A stretch of DNA of 64,000 bases from Magnolia sinica. Its lineage: Eukaryota > Streptophyta > Magnoliopsida > Magnoliales > Magnoliaceae. A model generated the notes under the pieces. It was not told the origin of the DNA. It searched no databases and saw nothing but the letters and a program-made list of their open reading frames with translations. Position numbers and translations under genes: made by a program. Shown here piece after piece: positions 45,084 to 55,995 of the stretch (the stretch's first letter is position 1; the number at the start of each line of letters is the position of its first letter). Where the stretch lies: contig NC_080577.1 of assembly GCF_029962835.1 (NCBI RefSeq), positions 1,612,001 to 1,676,000 on the forward strand. The letters run 5' to 3'.

Positions 45084-48000
45084 ATGATTTCATGGGAGAT
45101 GGAGATGGAGGAGATCGAGACGGTGCTGGAGAAGATCTGGGACATACACGATAAGCTCAGTGATGCTATCCACGCCATCTCCAGATCTCATTTCCTCAGT
45201 TCTATCAAATCCCTCCAAAAATATGACCGTTCGTCCGCTGGCTTCGTCTACGCGAAGGATTTTCGTGCGTCGGATGATGACGCTGCAATCGCCGAGGCGA
45301 GGAGCCTCAACGCTATTCGGACGGCACTCGAGAACCTCGAGGATCAGCTCGAGTTCTTCCATGTAAGTCACTCTCTATCGCATGATAAAAAAGATAATCA
45401 CACGTTCTCTCTTTTTTCCCCCCCTCCCCTACAGGCATCCAAACGATCCTTTTAACGTTTCTGCGTTTAATTTTCCTGAAATTCTATGTATTTATCGTGA
45501 AAGAAATGATGGATGCACAGATGCCAGTAAAATGTTAAACAATGACACTCGTTATCTAGGGTAGAAATATGCCATTTCTGGTTTAAAATTTGTAAAGCAT
45601 GCGGTGCCCAAACAGCATATTTTTTCCTCTTTATGAATTTAGCTGGTGTTTGTTTGGGCAGAAATCGAACACCCACCTAGATACCGTAATGTTCTCCTCA
45701 TGTATGTTCAGAGGAATTGCTTGATAGGAGTGTTACTATCCATTGACATGCATACAGTTGTTGTACATATCTTGTTTGCGTGCCTCAGTCCAATCATGAT
45801 GTAAATGGGTCAAGGATCATGCTAAACAGGATCAATGTGGAATCTTAACTTCCTGATTGGTGGCCACAAACAGTAGGTTAACATGAAACATTTTGTCAAT
45901 GGTTCAAATTCAATGAAAAAATGTAGTTAATCAGAGGATCATTCGTTCAATCTTATCTTAAGCCCATCTACAGTGGGCCCATATTTGGACAGGGTTGAGA
46001 TACACATGCTAAGTGGTTGTATGCATGTGCATGGATTCCTATGCCATCATAACAGACTAACAATTAACCCCGCTCTTAATGATATTTTGGTAGTTCAATT
46101 TATAATCCAGTGTTTCGAATGTCTCTCTCAATTCGTGCATGCGACGAGTGGAATGTAATGGTAGTTTAACCATTATATGCAACAAGGAATTATATGATCC
46201 TAAGATTCAGGAAATGTGTGGTATCCTCAACCTTATGTGCCAGTGGAGCCCATGTTTTGGTGATTGGGTTGATGGTCTATTGGGTCCGATGGTGTTGGGC
46301 CCCACTTGGGTGGACTACATTTAAAACAATTCTCCCGATCCTTAGATAAGAGCCCACCAATCTTTGCCATTTTCATTTAACGTGGATCTGTGCTGGGTTT
46401 TTCTTCTTAACCATCTATTTGCAGGCCTTGGACCAAAGAGCATCTCATTAGGTAAACCCTCAGTCCATGGCCTGTGCACTATTTCACACTCCATATCAAT
46501 GGTGTGTGCGTTTGCGCACTTGCATCTTGGACATGGATGTGTGAGTTGGTCTCGGACACACACAAGGTGTTAGTCACGACTCACGAGAACCTTGGAGAAC
46601 CTAACATGTCCATATTGATACATGGTGATATTGAAAACTGTATCATTATATACATTTTACTTAAAGTATGTGTAAGATTTTAACTTCACAACTAGAAGTA
46701 CTCTAAGAGTTATTTAAGAAAAGTATAATTTTTATGGCTAGAATATCTGATTTTGGACAGAGCACAGTGGGTCAAATCTACAATCTCTAGCTCTAGATGT
46801 GAGATTATGAGAAGAAAGGACACAGTCCTTGTCAAAGCTTAAAATACAAGAAGGATAAATTACAAATTTCCTACTAGAAGAGTAGACTACCGGAATCACG
46901 GGTTGCTCTGATAGACTGATACGTGGTAAGTTATGGGTTTGCGGTAACACCACTTCCTTTGGTACGTGGCATGCTAAGCGTTTGATCATATGGATGACCA
47001 TTCCTACTAAGTATGCATGACATGGTTATATATCCAGAGTCGTTATTGTAATTTATATATGCAATGAATGCTATTACTAGAACCTGGCATGTGTAGTATT
47101 AAATTATAGATGCTTGGTACTATAAATCAAAGAATATATCTCCACACTCTAAATATAATTTAAATTGCAACTTAATCAACGATAAGAATCATATTGTTCT
47201 GATTCATGTTATAACTTATGGCATAAGTTGGACACTAGTTGCCAAACATAATCCTCCCTTCTCTCAGGATGATGTTGTCACATCAAAGGAAAACCCTATT
47301 CATTTCCTTTCTTTTTCCCTAGATTCCACACATCCAAACATGCCCTTGGAATCCAACTTCACTCATGCCCTCGTAAGATTTAGCTGTGTAGGCCATTTTT
47401 CAGATTCGAAATATAAATTTGAATTGTAACGTAATCAACAATAAGAATCATATTGTTAAGGTTCATGTTAGAAACCAAGGCATAAGTTTGACACCAACGT
47501 CCAATATGACGCGGCCTTCCTCCCTCATCCGGGCTTGGGACTAGCAATGAGAACACAAAACTCCCGCAGGCTCGATGTAATAGACTGTTACATAGGTTGA
47601 TTACAGTTTAGGTCTATCAAATAGTCTATTTCATTGGTTGATTTCAATCAATGAGTTTTTATCAACAATAAAATACAATCCATACTTTAGGGTTAGTAAA
47701 ACTAGCAGTCTGGACTATCAGAGAACCATAATTCAGATCTTAGGATTTAGAATGGAAAATGTAAGGGATTGATGATTTAGGTAACATGTGCTTGACACGT
47801 GTCTAAGATGGGATTTTTAGAAAATGGACTGTCTTTATTACAGAGTCCATATTCCTTGCATAGATGATCAGCTTTTGTTTTTCCTAGGTTACGTATTAGG
47901 GTTTGGATAATGGTAAAATCAAGGTTCTGAATATTGGTGTATCGGCCAAGGCCAAAAACAATATGACACTAGGCACATTAGACCATATCATACCCATATA

Positions 48001-49165
48001 TCTTCTTTTGGCCCCCCAAAAATTGAAGAAATATAGGAAAAATAGAAAAACAAATTGTAAAACACAAGAATCTATCTTTTCCTTTTTGTGTTTTTAACAT
48101 GTATTCAATGGTATATCAGACCATTCTCTAATGAGCATGCTGTTTATTGGCTTGACTTGCTGAAAATCAATCAGATAGTGCAATACAATTTAAGCATGAT
48201 TTGGTGGATTAGGGCCATTACATTGAAATTCAACAAAAAGAAGACGAAAAATGGAATAAAAGTGATGCATAACCCGTTGTTTTTTTTTTTCCCCCGAAAT
48301 GACCAATTGTGCTTTGAGTCATCAAATTCCACTCAAATATTCTGTTTTGATCTCCAAAATAGCATAGAGCTAGCCTAAAATGAATTCGCAATCTTCCTCC
48401 ATGGTTGAAATAAAGAAATAAGTGGAACTGAGAGCAAAAAAATTGATTTTGGGCCTGTGCTGTATTTTCCAGATCATTTTGTATCTGTGTGGATACGACC
48501 CATTTCTTTGAGACAGCTGGACTCGCCCTGTATCATGTATCGAGGGGAGCCGATATGTCCCTTTAATAACAGTATTTTAAAATGATAGTAAAATAATTTA
48601 CATTACATCATTAACAATCAATTATTCTATGCTGCAGACTGTTCAGTCGCAACAACGAGCAGAAAGAGATGCTGCAATAGCACGGTTAGAGCAAAGTCGC
48701 ATTGTTCTTGCAATGAGATTGGCTGACCACCACGGTAAGAAATACAAAGTCATTGAAGAAGCCCTGGCATTTGTGGGGGATGTGCACGAGGCCGGCCGTT
48801 TTGTTTCACCAGAAAATCTGTTTGAAATGCCACGAAGTCAGTCTGCTGAGAACTTGGAAGATGGTGAAAGAAAAGGGTCAAATGTTTTGATGCAAATGTT
48901 TATGTCTTGCTTTACCTTTGCTAAGAAATCGCTTAAATTGGAGCATATGGGTGGTGTATTAGGACATACTGCTTTGGTTGCTGTTAGCATGCTTGCTTTA
49001 CTGCAGCTGCATCAAGTAACCTTCAAGAGCGATTTTGTTCTTGAAGTTCCACAAGCAGAAGATGATTCTTTTTACAGGAAGAGAAACGAGAATGTTTCTC
49101 AGTTGGAGGGTTCTTCTTCAAGTGGCTGTGCCAAGCATTTGGATGTGTTGTTGGCTAGGGGCTAA
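45084..49165 (+). CDS. PDV1: Plastid division protein PDV1
   Basis: Exons 45084-45362 (93 codons) and 48638-49165 (175 codons plus TAA) join in phase 0 across a 3,275-bp intron, giving 268 residues; Arabidopsis PDV1 has 272. The N-terminal coiled-coil region reads 'WEMEMEEIETVLEKIWDIHD', then 'ARSLNAIRTALENLEDQLEF', 'QQRAERDAAIARLEQSR' and 'HHGKKYKVIEEALAFVG', all close to the Arabidopsis sequence as I remember it. One membrane segment lies at about residues 199-217 ('GVLGHTALVAVSMLALLQLH'), followed by a short tail ending 'HLDVLLARG'. In the family, PDV1 sits in the outer plastid envelope, with the coiled coil in the cytosol recruiting the dynamin-related ARC5/DRP5B and the tail in the intermembrane space binding PARC6 through the terminal Gly, which is present here. 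The in-frame GTG at 45081 is not used as start. A PDV1-like paralogue lies tail-to-tail at 59617-62995. Confidence 0.95.
47150..47530. repeat. Duplicated unit around a MITE-like piece in PDV1 intron
   Basis: About 47150-47275 and 47400-47530 resemble each other ('caac.ataagaatcatattg' in both, then 'ggcataagtt.gacac'), an imperfect direct repeat at about 255-bp offset. Between them is 'cacatcaaaggaaaaccct' with 'ccaaacatgcccttgg', the right end of the MITE also seen at 52.6-52.9 kb. Confidence 0.55.
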
Positions 49166-50020
49166 GGTGAAAAGATTGATTTCTTGACAAGTTGTGCATG
49201 TACATGGCGATTTTGAAATGTTAGAAGATGTGCATCTTAGTACAATGCGCATGGACAGTGTCAATGCTTCTGCTTGTAACTGTTTTACCATGAGATCTTA
49301 AATGGTATTCGGCATAGAATTAGCCTGATTAAATGTCATTTTCTAGCCTGCTATACGGTTTTCTTTTCTTTTCTTTTCTTTTTTTATGTGTGATTCTACA
49401 TTCATGGATTCCTTGTATCTGAGTTTGGTTGTGGATACATGATGTTTGTTTATTCCTCTTCCCTAATTGACGGAGCCATGCTACTGACAAAATCTATGAA
49501 GGGAGGCTTAAGCATTTGCTTTTTTATTTTTATTTTTAAAATAAGAGAGAAGTCCTATATCCTCAGATAATTTTCAATTGTTATCAACTAGTGCAGTAAT
49601 AAGATACTAAGCACCATCTAAAAAGTTTGTGTTTTTCATCTCTTGTGACTTGTGAGCCATGCGTATGTATGCATTGTCTTCATGTATATGCACATCTTTC
49701 TGCTCAACTATTGTTCGGTAGATGCTACCTTCATGACATGTATGCATGCATGATCGTAATGCGGTCCTTCACGCATTCCTCATGAAGAACACATTATCAA
49801 TGCATCTACATACGAAGCACCCGGCTTATTTAGAAGGAAAATATCTCACATGGTTAAAGTGGATTTTCATATGGTCTGTAAGAAATGAAGAACATTTAAG
49901 AAGAAAGCAGTGTTCTGCTCCAAATGTCAGTATGAGCAAAGATAAGGATATTTAGTTTGCTTGTTGCTGTGTAAGTACTCATTCACTATATTGTTTTATG
50001 ATATTTGCTAAGCCGGCTAA
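49166..50020. other. PDV1 3' flank
   Basis: Probable 3' UTR in the first few hundred bases ('ttttcttttcttttctttt' at about 49360). No gene recognised beyond it. Confidence 0.4.
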
Positions 50021-50494
50021 TGTAGGGGCATTTCACACTAGGCTCGAATGGGGTGAGCTCGTGGGATGCGGCGACACACTCGGGGTGGGCGGCCCATGTG
50101 ATTTGGAGCCCACGAGCCCACGAGGGGGGTTCGGCCGAGGTCCTAACCCATGAGACGTGGGGCCTGGGCTATGAGATAAAGGGATTAATTCACCATACTC
50201 TAACAGTTCGAGCTTTTAGAGCAAGTGGTTAATTGTCCTGCATCAAATTGGTATCAGAGCGAGAGGTCTCGTGTTCGAGACTCCTTACCGAGGGTGATTA
50301 ATGCAGGGGCATTTCACACCGGGCTCAAGTGGGGTAGCCCGTGGGATGCGGGGACATACTTGGAGTGGGCGGCCCATGTGATTTGGGGCCCACGAGCCCA
50401 CGAGGGGGGTTCGGCCGAGGTCTTAACCCATGAGATGTGGGGCTTGGGCTATGAGATAAATGAATTAATACGCCATACTCTAACAGTTCCTACA
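50021..50494 (+). mobile_element. TRIM-type LTR element fossil
   Basis: Two long terminal repeats of about 190-220 bp lie at about 50021-50242 and 50302-50494, sharing 'ggggcatttcacac' near the start, a GC-rich middle with 'cccacgagcccacgagggg', and 'ccatactctaacagttc' near the end. Between them is a primer-binding site 'tggtatcagagc' (50249-50260), complementary to the 3' end of initiator tRNA-Met, and only a few dozen bases of internal sequence. No coding region. The size and parts fit a terminal-repeat retrotransposon in miniature. The two LTRs have diverged moderately and differ in length at the inner end, and I found no target duplication, so it is an old, non-autonomous copy. Confidence 0.8.
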
Positions 50495-50799
50495 TCACCG
50501 GCACCCATATACAAGGCAAACCATTTATACCTACTGTATTTGTAGGCATGGAGCATTGGGTATTGGATCCATGCCATCCATCAGTTCATTTATATGCCCT
50601 GGCCAGAAAATACCTATGGTCCATTTTTCAGATGGTCTGCAGCTTATGAAAAATTTTGGAAAGCTGAAATAAACTTGCCAATTTAGCTGACCATCCATTT
50701 TTTTTTTTCTAAAGTGGACCAGCCTAAGTTTTGGGCTAGACCATCAAAATGGTCAGTTCCACGTGATGTACAGTTCAGATATTGCCCCCCATCTGCTGC

Positions 50800-51068
50800 T
50801 AGAGCTGGACACCAAGCTGTGCCAAGCTCGACTTGGTTTGGCCAGCAGCTTACCTCGGCTTGGCTTGGTCCTTGAGCCGTACTGGCCAGCTCGGCTTGGT
50901 TCGCTCAGCAGCTTGGGCCGAGTTCGAGTTAATTATATTTGTAAAAAGAAGGTATATTACACACACACCCACACACTTAACTAAGGTCAATAAATCGAAT
51001 TGAACGGAGTCAAGTTGGGGCTGAGTCGAGCGAGTTAACTGAGCTAGCTCGGTCCGTGTCCAGCTCTA
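50800..51068. mobile_element. hAT-like MITE with perfect 8-bp TSD
   Basis: The 8-bp duplication 'tctgctgc' flanks it exactly (50792-50799 and 51069-51076). Terminal inverted repeats: 'tagagctggacac' and 'gtgtccagctcta', perfect over 13 bp. The interior has 'gcttggcttggtcc' and 'gagttcgagtt' motifs as in the copy at 43731. 269 bp, no ORF. Confidence 0.92.
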
Positions 51069-51076
51069 TCTGCTGC

Positions 51077-52430
51077 CCATGCGCATGTGGAGGCAAGTAG
51101 ATTGGCTACCTTATATATGCCTTTATGCCTAGACCTTTTGTTACTATTTATTTATCATGGCATGCTTTTAATTACTTGGACCAGTCCACTATCTACCCTT
51201 TTGCATGTATGATGATCCAATCCAAAAAATCTTTAAAGAAGATTTTTTTGAGAATTCAGATGACTGATAAAGCTTGTTTGGTACAAATACAATGGCGAAT
51301 CACATTTTGACTTAGACAATATATATGGCTACATCCAGAAATGTTTACACTTAATATGCCTACCTTCTTATCCGACATGATCATAGCTGAACAAATTTAA
51401 ATGTAGTAAATATGTCTACATGTATGTACATGGGTACACAATGTATTAGCTGGTTTGATTCATAATGTTATGCCATGCTGGTGGATACTGTTTGTTTTGT
51501 TGTTTCCATATACATGATTGCATGTGAGCCATTATATGTTAGCTGTAACTTTTGAGCCTATTCCCCCGAAAAAAATGGTGAGAGAAACCAATCGTGTATG
51601 TTCACGTGTTTTTATGTGTGGGTAATTTGTTTACAGAGTAACCAATGTTTCTATTGCTGCCCATTTTTGTTTATGTTTATCATGTCTACAAATGTCATGG
51701 TTAGTGGTGCGGTGCAGAATATGAATCAAGAGAAACTGAAAGGAACTTGAATCTGATGCATACCGTTTGTAGCCAGTCTTCTTCACACCCCACACAAGAG
51801 ATACCAAGAGCCACAAAGGACTAGAAATCTTTCCCACTGCCTTCTAGTGGTGAATCGACTATAAAATTAGAAGAAAACCATCTTCTAGTTGAGAGAATAA
51901 GAAATCAATGAGTGGAATCCTTAAAAAATTCTACTCAATAACCAAAACATAAAGTATAGCCCATATGTATGGTCCTATTGTGTTTTCTTGACCTTTGTAC
52001 ATGAGGTTCCCAGTTTAATTTAATGTTAATACTATTCTCTGCATGCTAACAACTTTCTTACTTTTGACTGAAATGCCAATTAACTTGCTAAGCATGAGAA
52101 ATAGAAAATAACTATTAAAAAAATGAAAATTGTGGTTAATACATGCATGTGTATGAAAAATGCACACACGTAGGGTCCATAACCTGATTTGACTGCCTGT
52201 GGCGCCCAGCAATTTGATGCAGTTGCTTGTGGGGCATTAATTTGATCACAAGTTGCTGATCATCGTGACTGTGGGCTTGGGTACATCAGTTAGAGATGCC
52301 GGATCATCATTGTCCCAACTATTTGCGTTCAACTTTATCATGATTGCTTGGCAAAGTTCATGGTTACATCTCAGTATGCAGTTGTGTCTTGGTATTCTCA
52401 TGATTACTTCTGTGACAGATGTCTGTCCCA
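51077..52430. other. Spacer, nothing recognised
   Basis: AT-rich sequence; short frames only. No element ends were paired. Confidence 0.35.
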
Positions 52431-52909
52431 ACAGAGTTTGGCAGCTTCTTTATCTGGTATGCTCTTCTTCTTTCATCACTTTATTTATGCCATTGTTTTC
52501 CAGTAACTGTGTTCTTTCCTCTGCGTAGATCCATAGTCAATGTTACATTTACACATTCATGAATCTGAATGGTCGTTACAGAAAAGGGAAAAAAACCCTG
52601 AATGCAGGAAGTTTAGGCTATGTTTGGAGACCCACTGGAAATGGAAAAGAAATACATTAATTTTATTGGTAAAATATTATTTCCACCAGCTTGATAGAGC
52701 CCAGTATGGTGAGTAAAAAACTCAAATTTGTGAGAATGATCACATGGTTGCTTGATTTACTATAGAATTTTTTTTGAAAGGTAACACTACCAGTGATTGA
52801 ACCTTGGATCACTCCCACTACACTGACTCTACCCATTCATCTAACAAAGGAAAACCCTCTCCATTTCCTTTCTTTTCCCTTGAATTCCATGCATCCAAAC
52901 ATGCCCTTG
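52431..52909. repeat. Direct-duplication unit A, including a MITE
   Basis: About 52450-52909 matches unit B at about 55545-55990: 'atcactttatttatgc.attg', 'gttacatttacacat.catga', 'ctgaatgcaggaagtttagg'. Its right part (about 52617-52909) looks like a MITE, with 'aggctatgtttgga' on the left and 'atccaaacatgccctt' on the right as imperfect inverse ends. A LINE follows directly. Confidence 0.6.
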
Positions 52910-54013
52910 GGAGGATGATAAATCGAGAGCTTCTTGGTAAATGGTTGTGGAGATTTGGGGAGGAACCTCGTGGTGGAGGGAGAGAGTTGCAAGAAAGTAT
53001 GGATGTAACATTGGAGGATGGCGCAGTAAGAGTTCATCTCTGTATACCTCTGCTATCTCGTCGCTTGAGAAGGAATTTATAATCGGGGTTGTTTTCTCCC
53101 TTGGTAATGGCGTGATAATTCGTTTTTGGGAAGACACTGGGGCTGGCAATTCTTCTCTTCAGGAGGCATTCCCTGCTTTAGCGCAGCTCTCAATGGGAAA
53201 GGATATTTTCGTTTCTGACTGTTTTTCGCAGGTGGGAACTTGTATTATTTAGTCTCCTCGTTGCAGAAATTTATTTGACCAGGAAATTGAGAAGTATGTG
53301 AAGATGCTGGATCAGATCCTCTTGCATGCTCTGATTAAGAGAAGATTGGGACAAGCTGGTTTGACTTAAGGATAATTCGGCTTGCTTCTCAGTTCAATCC
53401 TTCTACAAGTGGCTAACTAGCACTCATAGGGATGAACCAAAGCTTAATCTCTCTTTTCTGTGGAAATATGCCGCCCCCCCGAAAATCCTAGCATTTGGTT
53501 GGCTAGCAGGGAAAAAGAAAATCCTAACGGTGGATAATCTGAGGAAAAAGGGGATGATCCTCCCTAATATATGCCTATGCTGTATGAGGGCAGACGAGTC
53601 GGTCGACCATCTGCTTCTCCATTGCCGTTTTGCTCAGTCCATTTGGGCAGAGATTATGCTCAGTTTTAACTTATCTTGGTGCTTCCCAGGCGAAGTGAAT
53701 CAGTTCCTTCAAGCGTGGCACGGGGTGCATATAGGAAAAGACAAGACTATCATCTGGAGGATGTCAGTCCTTGCAGTCTGGTGGTTGGTTTGGGGAGAAA
53801 GGAATAGCAGATGCTTCAGGAATACTTCTAATATGGCTGGGGCAATAGCTACAAGGGCTAAGCGTTATATGATAGAGTGGGCCTCTAATGTCAAGGATCT
53901 TTATGGCCATGATTTTTTCTTTTTAGGCATGGTCTGCTTTCTCAGCAGCCCTTCTCTGTCTTTGTTTCTGCCTTTTTCTTTTAATGATATCCTTCATCTT
54001 TCAAAAAAAAAAA
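52910..54013 (+). mobile_element. 5'-truncated LINE ending in poly(A)
   Basis: Plus-strand frames give ORF2 post-RT sequence ('VVFSLGNGVIIRFWEDTGAG'), then 'QFNPSTSG'-like sequence with frame breaks, then 'WLTSTHRDEPKLNLSFLWKY'. An open frame follows, carrying the zinc ribbon: 'ILTVDNLRKKGMILPNICLC', 'DESVDHLLLHCRFAQSIWAE' and 'VWWLVWGERNSRCF'. It ends 'ttttaatgatatccttcatc' and an A-run at 54002-54013. The part right of 53437 is much less damaged than the left part, hinting at two copies of different age (see findings). Confidence 0.8.
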
Positions 54014-54540
54014 CACTCATAGGGATGAATGATGTGAATTCATGTCTCATGTGTGGTACAACAACAAAAAAGAAAAAAAGGGTATTGCGGCCTTTGGTTG
54101 CGGTTGCTTGGTCGAAAGGAGAGATCTCACCATAGATAACCTTAAAAAAGAGCTATGATTCTTCCAAGTAGCAATTGTCTTTTAAAGATGTTTGGGCGGG
54201 AGACCTTCCTCTCCAAGCCTTGTTCCCAACCATCGCGAGGCTCTCTTTGACTAATGTTTCCAATTGTTATTCTGTCTTAGGAACATCTCTGTTTGGTCTG
54301 GTGCCCTCCTTGTCAGTGGGATATGGATGATGGGGAAATCGAAGAGTTTGTAAGATTGTTGAACAGGCTCATCCTTTATGTTCTGGATAGTAGTGAGTGA
54401 GACAAGATGCTCTCTGGCTCAAGGATAGATCAAGTCATTTCTCAGTTTGATCCTTCCACGGTTGCTTGTGCTGATTGCCTCCCGGTGTTCTATGCGGTGC
54501 CACTTCCCATGTGTGGTCCTATGGTAGTGAAGCCTTTTTT
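54014..54540 (+). mobile_element. Older LINE fragments right of the poly(A)
   Basis: Begins with 'cactcatagggatgaa', identical to 53421-53436. Then comes broken zinc-ribbon-region coding ('RRDLTIDNLKK' near 54115-54150). From about 54180 there is post-RT sequence again ('LPLQALFPTIARLSL'), i.e. out of order, so at least one more LINE copy is joined here. Heavily decayed. Confidence 0.6.
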
Positions 54541-55544
54541 AATTTGCTGGAAGGACCATAAAAACCAGTTATGCTGCAATTGATATGTGTAATTTGTTTG
54601 AGATTTGCTAGGCCCAAATGTATATGAAACCCTGTCCATCTACCCTTAAGCATGTGGTGATATGGTACACTTGTGTGAGATTCGAGGTTTCCACCAGGTG
54701 GTCCACACTTTTAGATCTTTTGTCCTAAAAACCAGGCTGTTGCACTCCTCGTGTGGGCCATTGAGCACTGAAAAGGGATACTCCTAAAAAATGGAAGTGC
54801 TAAAGAAGTTGTTTAGCCATCAATTTGTCTTGTGCATGCCACCCCTCTGAGGATTGAAGTAGTGTGTTTCTGATCCAGAAGATAAAAGTCATATAATCAG
54901 TGTGGCCTACCTGGTGGAATGCCCAGTTCTCAGCATCTCACACACATTTTCTATATTCCCATGTGGTAGCTTGTAAATGGGCAATGTTTTACTTGTACGG
55001 GGCCTTAGCAAAAAAATCTAGGTTGTCTTTGCAGGATGATCTATAAGCATTTCCTTTTTCCTTTTTAGCTAGAAGAGTAATAGTATCTTGAAAGAAGCTG
55101 GATTAATACAATGCTTTCTACATTAAGCTTTATATGCAAATTTCATATAATGCAATTAGACACACTTACATCATGTATTTACACGCTTAAATCCACTTAG
55201 ATGAACTTCGACGCATGTAGATGCATTTCTATGTTAAGCTTAAGGTACAGAGCTTTGTAATTTGGTCTGGGCTTGTTGTGAAAAGTTTTACGTCTTTTGT
55301 GACAATCAATCAATAGGTGTTGAGCCTTCCCTCATAATTAATATATGAATATAATACGTATGACATTAGCTGTTCAATGCATCATTTGGAAATTTTTACT
55401 CTCATTCCTCTGTTGCATTCCAGATGCAAGTCCATTTTGGAGGGAGTTACGATTACAGCCCTCTGGTATGTATTGGACTGCCAGACTGATTGGCCATGAA
55501 CATTGTAAGGTGGGCCCAAAACTTCCCAACCTAAGGTTTGCTCT
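54541..55544. other. Spacer, nothing recognised
   Basis: Low-information AT-rich sequence. A stretch near 55140-55250 has several 'atgca/acacttac' words but no defined repeat. Confidence 0.35.
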
Positions 55545-55995
55545 TTATCTGATTTGCTCTTCTTGTTTTATCACTTTATTTATGCTATTGTTATCTAGCA
55601 TCTGTGCTATTTTCTCTGCATGGATCCCAAGTCAAATGTTACATTTACACATCCATGAATCTGAATGGTAATTACAGAAAAGAAAATTGAGAAAAAAAAA
55701 AGCAACCTGAATGCAGGAAGTTTAGGTTAGGTTCAGAGACCTGGAAATGGATAGGGAAAACACTAATTTCATAACTATATTATTATTTCCAATGGCCGGA
55801 TAAGAAATGGATTCCAGTATCAGAGGTCTTGTTCGGATGGTGAGTAAGAAACTCAGATTTGTGAAACAACGGTCACATGTTCTATCTGAAGTCTTCCCTT
55901 TTCTTTGCTATCCAAACATCAGGTTGATGGTGTCACATCAAAGGAAAACCTTCTCCATTCCCTTTCTTTTCCCTTCGATTCCACATATCCTAAGT
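55545..55995. repeat. Direct-duplication unit B
   Basis: Matches unit A at 52.45-52.9 kb over most of its length with many substitutions ('tgaatgcaggaagtttaggt', 'gagtaagaaactcagatttg', 'acatcaaaggaaaacc'). Same orientation, offset about 3.1 kb. No LINE is inserted in this unit. Confidence 0.6.

Noticed and set aside
50249-50290. A tRNA gene, because of 'tggtatcagagc' followed by 'gtgttcgagac'
   Set aside because: It is the standard primer-binding site of plant LTR elements, placed between two LTRs. No cloverleaf can be drawn.
53530-54135. A 201-residue host gene
   Set aside because: The sequence is the LINE ORF2 zinc-ribbon region followed by LINE tail and poly(A).
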